Virus record (IMG/VR): IMGVR_UViG_3300008110_000847
Location: 1-30,052 of that record
Reading direction: 5' to 3' (one strand)
From: a virus
Length of the DNA: 30,052 bases
Below, one piece after another: positions 1 through 8,817 of this stretch. Each line of letters begins with the position of its first letter. The first letter of the stretch is position 1. The notes under the pieces are model-generated. The model made no database searches. It was not told the origin of the DNA and saw only the letters and a list, made by a program, of their open reading frames with translations. Made by a program: the position numbers and the translations under genes.

Positions 1-284
1 TAGATGCCGTATCTAGCATCTTACAATGGATAAAGGATGATTGGGCATCTAACCGTATACGTTTTATTATTGAAATCACTGCTTGGGCTGCATCTATTGG
101 ATGTGCAATTACAATGGCAGTTACAGTACCCAATCCTCCACTCCTTATTCTATATCCTATTTGGATTGCTGGTTGTGCTATGTATGCTTGGGCTGCTTGG
201 AGTCGTAAATCTTTTGGCATGTTGGCTAACTATATATTGCTCACTACCATTGATACGATTGGGTTGGTAAGGATGATATACTAA
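1..284 (+). CDS. small membrane protein, 5' partial
   Basis: The reading frame is open from the left edge (first full codon at base 3) to a TAA at 282-284, giving at least 93 residues, so the true start lies outside the window. The visible part has a charged segment followed by about three hydrophobic stretches (around FIIEITAWAASIGCAITMAV, PLLILYPIWIAGCAMYAWAA and MLANYILLTTIDTIGLVRM). This points to an integral membrane protein with roughly three helices. The next gene starts inside its stop codon (TAATG), so the two are probably co-translated. The layout loosely recalls PnuC-type or other small phage transporters, but I see no diagnostic motif and assign no function. Confidence 0.7.
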   Translation, partial: DAVSSILQWIKDDWASNRIRFIIEITAWAASIGCAITMAVTVPNPPLLILYPIWIAGCAMYAWAAWSRKSFGMLANYILLTTIDTIGLVRMIY

Positions 285-427
285 TGTCAACGATATTATT
301 AATACTTGCATACTGGGTAGGTACAGGATTTTTTATTTCAATATTAATGTATGCTGCACTGCAGTTTGCAAATTTATGTGCCTATATTGTTGACATTTTT
401 ACTACAAAAGATAAAATACACGAATGA
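284..427 (+). CDS. small single-span membrane protein, 47 aa
   Basis: ATG at 284 overlaps the previous stop (TAATG) and the frame ends with TGA at 425-427, which overlaps the polymerase start (ATGA at 424). Residues 4-37 are strongly hydrophobic (ILLILAYWVGTGFFISILMY, then further aliphatic residues), with a charged tail TTKDKIHE. It is probably one long or two short membrane helices. The tight overlaps on both sides are the main evidence that it is translated. Function unknown; it could work with the membrane protein encoded just upstream. Confidence 0.65.
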   Translation: MSTILLILAYWVGTGFFISILMYAALQFANLCAYIVDIFTTKDKIHE

Positions 428-3126
428 GTTATATTGATGCAATTCATGACCGTGACGGTGATAAAATTCATGTAGTTGAAAGAACTGCAAATGGTAAACG
501 TGCTTATCGTGAATATCCTGCTAACTATGTATTTTATTATACTGATCCTAAGGGTAAGTATCGCAGTATATACAGTGATCCGGTAAGTAGGTTTAGTTCA
601 CGTAAGCGGGGTGAGTTTGAAAAAGAAAGGCGCATACATTCAGGCAAAAAATTATTTGAAAGTGATATCAATGTAGTTTTCCGTTGCCTTAGTGATAATT
701 ATTTAGGTGCTGAACCTCCTAAGCTACACACGTGTTTCTTTGACATTGAAGTTGACTTTGATCCTGAAAAGGGCTTTAGTCCTACTACTGATCCTTTCAA
801 TCCAGTAACTGCAATTTCGTTATACTTAGATTGGTTAGATCAATTGATTACTTTATGCATAGCACCAAAGCATATGAGTGATGAAACTGCAACTGAGATA
901 ACTAATCAGTTTGAAAACTGTTTGCTATTCAATTCTGAAATAGAAATGTTTGAAACCTTCTTTCAATTGATTGAAGATGCAGATGTATTGACTGGTTGGA
1001 ACTCAGAAGGATATGACATACCTTATATGGTAAATCGTGTTACTAGAGTGATGAGTAAAGATGACACACGTAAGTTTTGTCTACTTGGTCAATTGCCAAA
1101 ACCACGTACATATGAAAGATTCGGTAAAGAAGAACAAACATACGACTTAATTGGTCGTATTCATATGGACTATTTACAATTGTATAAGAAGTATAATTAT
1201 GAAAGTCGCCACAGTTATAAACTAGATTTCATCGGTGAAATGGAAGTTGGTGAAAACAAAACACAATATGAAGGTACACTTGATCAATTGTACAACAAAG
1301 ACTTTAAAAGGTTTTTAGAATACAATCGTCAAGATACTATGCTGTTAGTTAAGATTCACAACAAACTAAAATTTTTAGATTTAGCAAATGCACTTGCGCA
1401 TGAAAACACTGTGTTATTGCCCACTGTTATGGGTTCAGTTGCAATGATTGAGCAAGCAATTTTTAATGAAGCACATGAACGTGGATTAGTTGTACCCGAT
1501 AAATCAAGAAAGGATAATAATGATGAACAGCAAGCCGCAGGTGCCTATGTTGCTACGCCGAAAAGGGGAATGCATGAGTATGTCGGAGCCGTTGACATCA
1601 ACTCGCTCTATCCCTCGGTTATTCGTGCCCTTAACATGGCCCCAGAAACAATCGTTGGGCAAGTTAGACAATCACTCACTAATCATTACATGCGAGAAAA
1701 AGGATTAAGACTCGCAAGTGAAAAGAAACGTCACAAAGAAGGTGATGATGCGGTAACAGGCAGTATTTTGTGGGAAGGTTTATTTGGTGCATTGGAATAT
1801 GCTTCAATTATGAATCAAGAACGTGGCACTATGCTTACTGTTGACTTTGAAGATGGTCGCAGTGTTGAAATGAGTGCAGCAGAAATATGGAAGATGATAT
1901 TTGATAGTCATAAGCCTTGGATGCTTAGTGCTAACGGTACTATCTTTACATATGAGCAAGAAGGCGTGATCCCAGGTCTACTCTCACGCTGGTATAGTGA
2001 TCGTAAAGATATGCAGAAGAAACTAAAAGAATCAACAACAGACAGTGACCGTGAGTATTGGGATAAACGTCAATTAGTTAGAAAGATTCTACTCAACTCT
2101 GCATATGGCGCACTATTGAATGAACATTGTCGTTTTTACGATAAACGCATTGGGCAAAGTGTTACATTAAGTGGTCGTCAGATTACTAAACACATGATGA
2201 GCCAAATCAATGAATGTATCGCAGGTGAATACAATCATGAAGGTGATGCAATCGTATATGGTGATACTGACTCATGTTATTTCAGTGCATTTCCTATATT
2301 AAAACCACAAATTGATTCTAATGAATTGCATTGGGACAAAGAACTGTGCATTGGCTTATATGATTCAATTGCTGATCAAGTTAATGAAAGTTTTCCTGCA
2401 TTTATGGAACGTGCATTTCACGCACCAAGAAAGAATGGATCTATCATCAAAGCAGGTCGTGAACTAATTGGTGAGCGCAGTATCTTTATTACAAAGAAAC
2501 GATATGCTATTAACATCTATGACAAAGAAGGTAAGCGTAAAGATGTGAATGGTAAATCAGGACAAATTAAAGCTATGGGTCTTGATTTGAAACGAGCAGA
2601 CACACCTAAATACGTGCAAGACTTTTTAATGAGTGTACTAGAAAGAGTACTTGATGGTGCTGAACGTGAAGAAGTTGTTGAGATGGTTAAGAAATTTAAA
2701 AATTATATGAGTGAACAACCTAGTTGGACTAAAGGAAGTCCTAAAGGTGTTAACAATTTAACCATGTACGGCGACAAAGAAAAAGCACAAGGTAAAGCAA
2801 ACATGCCTGGTCATGTACGTGCAGCATTGAATTGGAATAGATTACGACAAGCAAACAGTGACAACTATAGTCAAAAAATTGTAGATGGTATGAAGATTGT
2901 TGTTTGTAAACTTAAGGCGAATCCACTTGGTTATACGAGTATTGCGTATCCTACGGACGAATTACGTTTGCCACAATGGTTTATTGAATTACCATTTGAT
3001 GATGAAGCAATGGAACAAACATTAATCGATGAAAAGATTGATAATCTACTAGGAGTATTAGATTGGGATATACGCAAAAGCACAGATACACATACAACCT
3101 TTGATGATTTCTTTTCAATTGGTTAA
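424..3126 (+). CDS. 43: family B DNA polymerase, T4 gp43-like
   Basis: Replicative DNA polymerase with 3'-5' proofreading, 900 aa, close to T4/RB69 gp43 in length. The exonuclease motifs are intact: Exo I FDIEV (D107, E109), Exo II GWNSEGYDIP (191-200) and Exo III YNRQD (Y300, D304). The polymerase motifs are intact: motif A DINSLYPSVI (D391), motif B K554-x3-NSAYG (558-562) and motif C YGDTDS (612-617, catalytic D614 and D616). KKRYAINIYDKEG further on matches the gp43 thumb-side KKRYA motif. The protein ends in TTFDDFFSIG (891-900), which resembles the C-terminal clamp-binding peptide of RB69 polymerase. The sliding clamp gene follows directly. The ATG overlaps the upstream stop (ATGA), indicating translational coupling. 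Family assignment is very secure; clamp binding by the tail is inferred. Confidence 0.98.
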   Translation: MSYIDAIHDRDGDKIHVVERTANGKRAYREYPANYVFYYTDPKGKYRSIYSDPVSRFSSRKRGEFEKERRIHSGKKLFESDINVVFRCLSDNYLGAEPPKLHTCFFDIEVDFDPEKGFSPTTDPFNPVTAISLYLDWLDQLITLCIAPKHMSDETATEITNQFENCLLFNSEIEMFETFFQLIEDADVLTGWNSEGYDIPYMVNRVTRVMSKDDTRKFCLLGQLPKPRTYERFGKEEQTYDLIGRIHMDYLQLYKKYNYESRHSYKLDFIGEMEVGENKTQYEGTLDQLYNKDFKRFLEYNRQDTMLLVKIHNKLKFLDLANALAHENTVLLPTVMGSVAMIEQAIFNEAHERGLVVPDKSRKDNNDEQQAAGAYVATPKRGMHEYVGAVDINSLYPSVIRALNMAPETIVGQVRQSLTNHYMREKGLRLASEKKRHKEGDDAVTGSILWEGLFGALEYASIMNQERGTMLTVDFEDGRSVEMSAAEIWKMIFDSHKPWMLSANGTIFTYEQEGVIPGLLSRWYSDRKDMQKKLKESTTDSDREYWDKRQLVRKILLNSAYGALLNEHCRFYDKRIGQSVTLSGRQITKHMMSQINECIAGEYNHEGDAIVYGDTDSCYFSAFPILKPQIDSNELHWDKELCIGLYDSIADQVNESFPAFMERAFHAPRKNGSIIKAGRELIGERSIFITKKRYAINIYDKEGKRKDVNGKSGQIKAMGLDLKRADTPKYVQDFLMSVLERVLDGAEREEVVEMVKKFKNYMSEQPSWTKGSPKGVNNLTMYGDKEKAQGKANMPGHVRAALNWNRLRQANSDNYSQKIVDGMKIVVCKLKANPLGYTSIAYPTDELRLPQWFIELPFDDEAMEQTLIDEKIDNLLGVLDWDIRKSTDTHTTFDDFFSIG

Positions 3127-3133
3127 ATTTGTT

Positions 3134-3162
3134 TTGCTTTTCGCAATAAATTCCGTTATAAT
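3134..3162 (+). promoter_or_regulatory. putative sigma70-like promoter of clamp gene
   Basis: TTGCTT (3134-3139) and TATAAT (3157-3162) are separated by 17 bases. The spacer contains AATAAATTCC, similar to the AATAAATCC in the repeated promoters near 18505, 26214 and 26706. The -35 box is weak. It sits in the only gap between polymerase and clamp genes, so a separate start for the abundant clamp is plausible. Confidence 0.5.
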
Positions 3163-3177
3163 ACACACAATATATTC

Positions 3178-3185
3178 CTAAATAC
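3178..3185 (+). promoter_or_regulatory. late-promoter-like TAAATA box before clamp gene
   Basis: CTAAATAC ends 17 bases before the clamp ATG. T4-type late promoters consist essentially of a TATAAATA-like -10 box, and T4-like marine phages use a shorter TAAATA form. A start about 6 bases downstream would leave a very short leader holding the SD AAGGAG (3190-3195). Inferred from pattern only. Confidence 0.35.
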
Positions 3186-3202
3186 TACAAAGGAGAAAGA
3201 AT

Positions 3203-3928
3203 ATGAAGGACAATTTACAAGATTTAATTTCTCATATTCATGGTCTAAGTGACATTGATGTTATAAAGATTATGGGTACTGATACTGAAACTAGTTTTGC
3301 CGCAGTTTCGCAAGATGAAAATGGCAAAATCGTAATTGAAGGATCATTCAAAAATGCTGATCCAGAATTTATTGGTACGTTTGGTATGCCAAATCTAAAC
3401 AAACTAAAAACAATTCTTGGATTTGATGAATATGACGAGAACTCAAAAATAAGTACAAAACGTGATAATGACGTAGCAAAATCTATTCACTTTGAAAATA
3501 AGAATGGAGACTTTGTTAATGACTATCGTTTAATGGCAGAGTCAATCGTAAAAGAAAAAGTAAGTACAGTGATTTTCAAAGGTGCGACTTGGAACATTGA
3601 ATTTAATCCCACTGTTGAAGGTATCGGTCGTCTTAAAAAGCAAGCGCAAGCAAACAGTGAAGAAAATAGATTCAAAGTTAAAATTGAAAATAGTGATTTA
3701 AAAATTCACTTTGGTGATCCTGCAACTCATAGTGGTAGTTTTGTATTTTATCCTAAAGTACAAGGTACACTAGCGAATGTATTGCAATTTCCAGTAAACC
3801 TAGTAATTCAGGTTTTAAATATGGCAGGTGACAAAACTATGCGTATCTCTGAACGCGGTATACTTGAGATTACAATTGATAGTGGTATTGCAACATATCG
3901 TTATCTGATTCCTGCACAAACAAAATAA
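3203..3928 (+). CDS. 45: sliding clamp, T4 gp45-like
   Basis: DNA polymerase processivity clamp, 241 aa (T4 gp45 is 228). In T4 it forms a trimeric ring around DNA, tethers gp43 and activates late transcription. Supporting features are the position directly after the polymerase, and the gp45-like order of an N-terminal half with a central helix (around PNLNKLKTILGFDEY) followed by a C-terminal half beginning YRLMAESIVKEK and ending in strands (ISERGILEITIDSGIATYRY). A strong SD AAGGAG precedes the ATG by 7 bases. Overall identity to T4 gp45 is low by eye, so the assignment relies on context and strand pattern. Other proteins in this window carry polymerase-tail-like peptides that may dock on this clamp. 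Confidence 0.85.
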   Translation: MKDNLQDLISHIHGLSDIDVIKIMGTDTETSFAAVSQDENGKIVIEGSFKNADPEFIGTFGMPNLNKLKTILGFDEYDENSKISTKRDNDVAKSIHFENKNGDFVNDYRLMAESIVKEKVSTVIFKGATWNIEFNPTVEGIGRLKKQAQANSEENRFKVKIENSDLKIHFGDPATHSGSFVFYPKVQGTLANVLQFPVNLVIQVLNMAGDKTMRISERGILEITIDSGIATYRYLIPAQTK

Positions 3929-3932
3929 TTTA

Positions 3933-5525
3933 ATGGAAAAAGATAATCTAACACAAAAGCATAATAGTGACTGGGCACTGTTCTTACCCGCGCTCAGTAC
4001 ATTTTATATTACTGGGTTGGGCAAACAGCGTAAAGGTGAAAGTTATTTTCCATCTGAACGAATACCACAAGGTATTTCTGATCTTGAATCATTAAATTTT
4101 CTCAACAGTCAACAAGCACTGTTCCCATATAAGTGGGCATTATATAGTGCAGGTCATGCTGAACTTGATCCTAGTAAGCAAGGCAATAGTGAAAGTATTG
4201 TGCATGAACGTGAAAGTGGTACTTTCTTGTTGGGCGATAGTGGTGGATTTCAAATTCTAAAAGGTCAATGGCCTGCTGACTGGAAAGATCCTAATTGTCC
4301 ACGTGCTAAAAAGAAACGTGAACAAGTACTAAAGTGGATGGATACATACATGGACTATGGTATGGTTCTTGATATTCCATCACAGTCACTAACGACTTAC
4401 CATTTGAAAGATAAGAATGGTAATAGTGTACATGGTATCAAAACTATTGAAGATGCTATTACTGCTACCCATATCAATAACAAATATTTTATTGAAAATC
4501 GTAGTGGCAAATGCAAATTCTTAAATGTATTACAAGGTCGCAGTCATCAACAAAGCGATGATTGGTATCAGGAGATGAAGGATTATTGTGATCCTAAAAA
4601 ATATCCTGATAATCATTTTAATGGTTGGGCATTCGGAGGTCAGACAAAAATTGATATCAGTCTTTTTCTTAAGCGTTTGGTACATATTATCCATGATGAT
4701 TTACTCCAGCCTGGAGTTCACGATTGGATTCATTGCCTTGGCACATCTATACTAGAATGGTCATTAGTGTTTAGTGATACACAACGGGCACTTAGAAAAT
4801 ATGTAAATCCAAATGTTACAATTAGTTTTGACTGTGCTAGTCCATTCTTTAGTGCAGCAAAAGGTTTGGCATACTTCAATAATACATTTGAGCATAATAG
4901 CAAGTGGTCATATCAAATGGAAAAAACTGCGGAAGCCAAAAAATACGCAAAAGATACTAGACCATTTAAGGATGCCGTGCTAGCTGACGGTATCCATAAA
5001 GTATTTACTGACAGTCCGATAACTGCTAGAATGACAATTAATGATTTGTGTTACAGAGGCGTAGGATTTATTGGGCAGCACAACAAAGAAACAAAAACTA
5101 GTTGGGACACATTAAGTTACACACTAATACAAGGTCACAACGTATATCAACATATGGTAGCAGTACAAGAAGCTAACAGAAAATATGACAATAGTATCAT
5201 GCCTAGTATGTTAATACATGAACAGTTTGATAAGGTCTTATTCAAAGATGTAGTTGATGAAATTATTTCTCAACCTACAAGAGAAAGTGCATTGAATAAG
5301 ATTGAAGAATATAATTGGTTTTGGAATCAATTTAAAAGCGGTAGTCAAGGTTTTAGTGGTAAGAAAACTACTAACTCAATGACAAATTTTGATAAATTTT
5401 TTGATATGGCAGTGTTTACTAATTCTCAAGAGGAAGAATCTGTTGAAGATATCATTGATGATATTGAGATACTAGAAGGTGAAGAGATGTGGGCTAGCCG
5501 TGTTATTGATGAAAACAAGGAGTAA
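3933..5525 (+). CDS. dpdA: DpdA-like DNA guanine transglycosylase (TGT family)
   Basis: 530-aa member of the tRNA-guanine transglycosylase superfamily. Phage DpdA proteins exchange guanine in DNA for a 7-deazaguanine base. TGT-like landmarks are GDSGGFQ (101-107), LNVLQGR (197-203, like the VVQGG strand), GWAFGG (231-236) and SFDCASP (298-304), where D300 is the best candidate nucleophile. The CxCxxC zinc cluster of bacterial TGT is not visible. Near the C-terminus, NFDKFFDM (485-492) resembles the polymerase tail TTFDDFFSIG, followed by an acidic tail. It lies 4 bases after the clamp stop, in the same cluster as FolE, QueD and QueE, so DNA rather than tRNA is the likely substrate. The next gene's SD (AAGGAG) is embedded in its last codons. 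The exact DpdA subfamily and inserted base cannot be told from sequence. Confidence 0.87.
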   Translation: MEKDNLTQKHNSDWALFLPALSTFYITGLGKQRKGESYFPSERIPQGISDLESLNFLNSQQALFPYKWALYSAGHAELDPSKQGNSESIVHERESGTFLLGDSGGFQILKGQWPADWKDPNCPRAKKKREQVLKWMDTYMDYGMVLDIPSQSLTTYHLKDKNGNSVHGIKTIEDAITATHINNKYFIENRSGKCKFLNVLQGRSHQQSDDWYQEMKDYCDPKKYPDNHFNGWAFGGQTKIDISLFLKRLVHIIHDDLLQPGVHDWIHCLGTSILEWSLVFSDTQRALRKYVNPNVTISFDCASPFFSAAKGLAYFNNTFEHNSKWSYQMEKTAEAKKYAKDTRPFKDAVLADGIHKVFTDSPITARMTINDLCYRGVGFIGQHNKETKTSWDTLSYTLIQGHNVYQHMVAVQEANRKYDNSIMPSMLIHEQFDKVLFKDVVDEIISQPTRESALNKIEEYNWFWNQFKSGSQGFSGKKTTNSMTNFDKFFDMAVFTNSQEEESVEDIIDDIEILEGEEMWASRVIDENKE

Positions 5526-5526
5526 T

Positions 5527-5739
5527 ATGTATAAAGCTAAAATTCAACACTTAACAGAAATGCATAATGTTCTTAATAAACAGATTGATGATATGGAACG
5601 TGATCATCCTCATGTTGAAGTTGAAAAATTAACTGAGATGAAAAAACGTAAGCTACAACTTAAAGACGAAATAAGCCGTCTAAACAAATTGCAGTGGGAA
5701 CATGAACATGAACATTTAGACTACGGAGATGATAGATGA
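5527..5739 (+). CDS. YdcH/DUF465-like coiled-coil protein, 70 aa
   Basis: Charged helical protein with the layout of the DUF465 (YdcH) family: HLTEMHNVLNKQIDDME, then a short linker, then KLTEMKKRKLQLKDEISRL, forming a probable helical hairpin. YdcH-type proteins are common in proteobacteria and phages but have no firm function. I chose ATG 5527 because AAGGAG (5518-5523) sits just upstream; an earlier in-frame ATG at 5479 would overlap dpdA by 47 bases. The tail is His/Glu rich (HEHEHLDYGDD). It overlaps the next gene by 4 bases. Confidence 0.75.
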   Translation: MYKAKIQHLTEMHNVLNKQIDDMERDHPHVEVEKLTEMKKRKLQLKDEISRLNKLQWEHEHEHLDYGDDR

Positions 5740-6170
5740 TTCAGGCTGAACGAGAAAAAATTGAAAGGGTAATGAATGAAGCACCTAGAAAAATATGGGT
5801 TACTTTTCAAAAAGAGGGTATACACAAATATCCTGCAGCACTGGAAAATCCTTTACTTGAAGATGTTAGCTTTCTTGGCTATCCTCATAGGCATATCTTT
5901 CACTTCAGGGTGTCAATCGACGTATGGCACAATGACCGTGATATCGAATTCATACAATTCAAACGGTGGCTTGAATCATTGTATTCAGGGGAACAAAATT
6001 GTTTGCGACTGGACTACAAAAGTTGCGAAATGATTGCCGATGACCTCTATTTAAGAATTGCAGATCGGTATCCAAACCGAAATGTAGTAATCAGTGTATC
6101 CGAAGATAATGAAAATGGCTGCGAGATACACTACAATTTAACTAAACCGTATCAACAACTTTCAATTTAA
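5736..6170 (+). CDS. putative T-fold protein resembling QueD/PTPS, 144 aa
   Basis: No confident family match from memory, but the order of motifs follows the 6-pyruvoyl-tetrahydropterin synthase/QueD T-fold. There is a His-rich strand HRHIFHFRVSIDV (H51, H53, H56), then DRDIEF (67-72) where QueD has its G-M-x-x-D-F turn. A helix FKRWLESLY follows, then SCEMIADDLYLRI (96-108, compare the T-A-E-N-L-A helix) and a closing strand VVISVSEDNENG (compare V-x-V-x-E-T). ATGA overlap with the upstream gene and its place two genes after dpdA fit a role linked to deazapurine chemistry. I infer a T-fold; enzyme activity is unproven and it may be a binding or structural relative. Confidence 0.55.
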   Translation: MIQAEREKIERVMNEAPRKIWVTFQKEGIHKYPAALENPLLEDVSFLGYPHRHIFHFRVSIDVWHNDRDIEFIQFKRWLESLYSGEQNCLRLDYKSCEMIADDLYLRIADRYPNRNVVISVSEDNENGCEIHYNLTKPYQQLSI

Positions 6171-6181
6171 AGGAAATAAAA

Positions 6182-6388
6182 ATGGGTAAACCAGCAATTC
6201 AATCTAATCCTAAAGTTCAACAAATTTTTCATGATTTAGAAAAATATAAAGAATTCTGTGTAGACTATGGGTATGTATTTGACGAAGCACACTTATATGA
6301 TATGAAGCAGTTTGCGTATCGTCAACATACAAAACAACTTGCAGGTAAACAACCTAAAAACAACTGGATCGAAAACAGTAGACCTTAA
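6182..6388 (+). CDS. hypothetical phage protein, 68 aa
   Basis: Starts at an ATG preceded by AAAGGAAATAAAA and ends at a TAA at 6386-6388. It is basic and mostly helical (QQIFHDLEKYKEFCVDYGYV, then MKQFAYRQHTKQLAGK), with a proline-containing, basic tail. No recognised motif. It lies between the T-fold-like protein and the first glycosyltransferase in one run of + strand genes. Confidence 0.65.
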   Translation: MGKPAIQSNPKVQQIFHDLEKYKEFCVDYGYVFDEAHLYDMKQFAYRQHTKQLAGKQPKNNWIENSRP

Positions 6389-6407
6389 TAAAATTAATAA
6401 GGAAAAA

Positions 6408-7607
6408 ATGCGTAAACTCTATTACATGGGTCTTGAACCCTACAAAGCTAGATATACTTTACAGTTGCAAGAGTGGAATCGTGCGGTGTTTGAACGTAGG
6501 GGGATAGACTATGTAATAGTGCCAGGTGATACATTAAGTAATGATAAAGCAATTGTAACCGGTCAAGTACTTGATGCACATGGTCGCACATACTTTGGTA
6601 TGAGCCAAATGATGAATCTTGTTAAAATGATGAAGGCTGGAGAATTAAATCATGCAGATGTTGTATACTTTGAGGACATGTTTCAACCAGGTATCGAAAG
6701 CTTACCTTATATTCTCAATCAAATTGATAGTGTTAACCGTCCTCGCATTGCCGTTCGCTGTCTTGCACAAACTATTGACCCCGATGATTTCGTTCATGTG
6801 TGGGGTATGCAAGAGTGGATGGGTCACTATGAAAAAATGGTTGACTCGTTCGCAAACATAATTCTTGCAACTAATGAAGAAATGGTTTCACATATGAAGA
6901 TTGCTGGTTGGAAGGGAAAGATTTATAATATCAGTGGTCTTGCATTTGGTAAAGATGAAGTTCGTAATAGAGTAAGTGAATTAAAACCTTTTCATCAAAG
7001 AAAATTGCGTGTTTGTTTTGCAGCACGATGGGATCAAGAAAAGCAACCTGACTTTTATATGGATTTGATTGAAGAATTTCATAGAAGAAGTAAGATGGCT
7101 TATTGGGAAGGCTACGAGCAACATGAGATTGAGTTTGCAGTGTTTAGTGGTAGCAAATTAAAATCAAATAACAGTAGTTATATGGAAAGAACTAAGCGCC
7201 TTGTAGACGAAGGTAAGCTTGTTGTATATGAAGATTTAGAAAAGGACGATTACTATGCCCTCCTTAATGATAGCCGTGTTTTATTCAATTGTGCGTTACA
7301 AGACTGGGTCTCAAACACAGTCAGTGAAGCCGATGCTCTTGGCTGTAATGTGTTATATCCTGCTTATCGTAGCTTTCCTGAAACATTCGCCAATGACTCG
7401 GAACGCCTTTACATTCCTTGGTCTATAAATGATGCACTTAATAAATTATTTAAATTGTTAAAACACCCACATGTTAATATGGGAAAAATAAGTGATTATA
7501 ATGACAAGACAATTGATCGTATTTGTGATATAATAACTGGACAAGGTGAAAAGTATTTAAGAATGGATACTGATTATCGCAAGCACGTAAGTGAAACTAA
7601 ATTTTAA
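6408..7607 (+). CDS. GT-B glycosyltransferase (group 1 type)
   Basis: 399-aa putative glycosyltransferase. The C-terminal half has the Rossmann-like second domain of GT-B enzymes: RVCFAARWDQEKQPDFY (201-217, the strand and basic residues that usually hold the sugar nucleotide) and SNTVSEADALGCNVL (302-316, equivalent to the E-containing donor-binding motif of GT4-like enzymes). The N-terminal half is a divergent acceptor domain with YFEDMFQPG (88-95). I place the start at ATG 6408, preceded by AAGG; an in-frame ATG at 6312 would run 77 bases into the upstream gene. The acceptor could be DNA, a capsid or tail component, or host glycan. The nearby GalE-like epimerase and cytidylyltransferase suggest local supply of activated sugars. 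Unlike the second glycosyltransferase it lacks the F-D-D-L-F tail. Confidence 0.8.
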   Translation: MRKLYYMGLEPYKARYTLQLQEWNRAVFERRGIDYVIVPGDTLSNDKAIVTGQVLDAHGRTYFGMSQMMNLVKMMKAGELNHADVVYFEDMFQPGIESLPYILNQIDSVNRPRIAVRCLAQTIDPDDFVHVWGMQEWMGHYEKMVDSFANIILATNEEMVSHMKIAGWKGKIYNISGLAFGKDEVRNRVSELKPFHQRKLRVCFAARWDQEKQPDFYMDLIEEFHRRSKMAYWEGYEQHEIEFAVFSGSKLKSNNSSYMERTKRLVDEGKLVVYEDLEKDDYYALLNDSRVLFNCALQDWVSNTVSEADALGCNVLYPAYRSFPETFANDSERLYIPWSINDALNKLFKLLKHPHVNMGKISDYNDKTIDRICDIITGQGEKYLRMDTDYRKHVSETKF

Positions 7608-7616
7608 GGAGAAGTT

Positions 7617-7817
7617 ATGAGAGAACAAATGATTGAAACACTACGAGTATATTTTTCTGCAAACGTTATGAAACATAAGATGAATATAGAAATTATGCTT
7701 AAGAAACCAATGGGTATTCATGATCATACTGATTGGATGTCAGCAGTAGAACAAGAAATTGCTATTATTGCTGAGTATGAAGATAAATTAGAAGTATTAA
7801 ACAAACACTTTTCTTAA
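7617..7817 (+). CDS. conserved phage helical protein, 66 aa
   Basis: Short charged protein, apparently two helices joined by a loop: REQMIETLRVYFSANVMKHK, then GIHDHTDWMSAVEQEIAI and a final helix EYEDKLEVLNKHF. I recognise the general type (R-x-x-M-I-E-x-L-R-x-Y ... A-E-Y-x-D-K-L-E-x-L) from T4-like marine phages, where it has no assigned function. SD AAGGAG lies 6 bases before the ATG. The GalE-like gene begins with the base after its stop. Confidence 0.75.
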   Translation: MREQMIETLRVYFSANVMKHKMNIEIMLKKPMGIHDHTDWMSAVEQEIAIIAEYEDKLEVLNKHFS

Positions 7818-8816
7818 ATGAAGAAAGTATTAATTACAGGTGCACATGGTTTTATAGGTAGCCATACTGCTAAATTATTTAAGCAGAATGGCTACTTTGT
7901 CATTGGACTTGATCATCATTATACATTAGACCATTGCGAAGATAATGTACTGAAATATCTTGACCAAAATCACATGCATGACTATGAAGAATTGCTACCT
8001 TTCTTAGCAGGCACTAACAATGTTGACGCAATAGTGCATTGTGCAGGTAGTTCATTAGTTGGTCCTAGTGTTCGTGATCCTTACAAGTATTATTACAACA
8101 ATGTAAAAAAATTGAATAATACATTGTATGCACTAAAAGAACAATATCCTAACTGGGATGGTTCATTAATCTTTTCTAGCAGTGCATCAATATATGGTAA
8201 CAATAACACTGTTCCTATCTCCGAATCAGACAATAAAGAACCCGTAAGCCCATATGGTCGCAGTAAGTTAATGGGTGAACAGATTATAAATGACTTCTGC
8301 ATTGCTTATGGTATGAAGGCAATAGCATTACGATATTTTAATGCAACAGGCTGTGACTTAGACGGCGAGTTAGGTAACAGAAAAGATGATACACATATTG
8401 TACCCAGAGTAGCGACAGCAGCGTTGTCTGGTAAACCGTTTTTATTAAACGGAAATGATTATAATACAGATGATGGAACTTGTGTGCGTGACTATTTACA
8501 CGTTATGGATATCGCAAAAGCACATTTGATGGCTGTTGAACTAAGTGATCAGTTTGAAGATGGTGACTTTGAAGCATATAATTTAGGAACTGGTACAGGA
8601 TATAGTAATCTAGAAATTGTTCATTCTTTTGTAGAACATAACAAAGTACCAGTGCATATATCATATAGTGACAGACAGCAAGGTGATCCTGATGAACTTA
8701 TAGCTAATCCATTAAAGTTTATAGAAGATACAGGTTGGATGCCAGAACATAGTGATTTGGAAACAATAGTAACAAGCACTTATAATTATATGAAAAAAAC
8801 TTTCTATAATAACTAA
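7818..8816 (+). CDS. galE: UDP-glucose 4-epimerase-like (GalE) SDR enzyme
   Basis: NAD(P)-dependent extended short-chain dehydrogenase/epimerase, 332 aa, close to GalE length (about 338). It has the N-terminal dinucleotide-binding GAHGFIGSH (8-16), the SSSASIYG strand (120-127) with the catalytic Ser, the YGRSK triad motif (Y146, K150), and RYFNATG (172-178). DDGTCVRDYLHVMDIAKAH (218-236) is characteristic of GalE. The likely reaction is interconversion of UDP-hexoses such as UDP-Glc/UDP-Gal. Its position between two glycosyltransferases suggests it provides their donor sugar. The exact sugar specificity cannot be read from sequence, and related GDP- or UDP-sugar epimerases are alternatives. 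Confidence 0.88.
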   Translation: MKKVLITGAHGFIGSHTAKLFKQNGYFVIGLDHHYTLDHCEDNVLKYLDQNHMHDYEELLPFLAGTNNVDAIVHCAGSSLVGPSVRDPYKYYYNNVKKLNNTLYALKEQYPNWDGSLIFSSSASIYGNNNTVPISESDNKEPVSPYGRSKLMGEQIINDFCIAYGMKAIALRYFNATGCDLDGELGNRKDDTHIVPRVATAALSGKPFLLNGNDYNTDDGTCVRDYLHVMDIAKAHLMAVELSDQFEDGDFEAYNLGTGTGYSNLEIVHSFVEHNKVPVHISYSDRQQGDPDELIANPLKFIEDTGWMPEHSDLETIVTSTYNYMKKTFYNN

Positions 8817-8817
8817 G

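Noticed and set aside
37-270. 77-residue + strand ORF beginning MIGHLTVYVLLLKSL
   Set aside because: It lies in another frame of the left-edge membrane protein, which is open from base 3 to 284 and joins the next gene through TAATG. The hydrophobic look of the 37-270 frame comes from the same T-rich sequence.
5776-6033. 85-residue + strand ORF with a hydrophobic stretch and GCQ near the middle, like a lipoprotein
   Set aside because: It is a shadow of the gene at 5736-6170 in another frame, has no SD, and its lipobox-like segment is internal rather than N-terminal.
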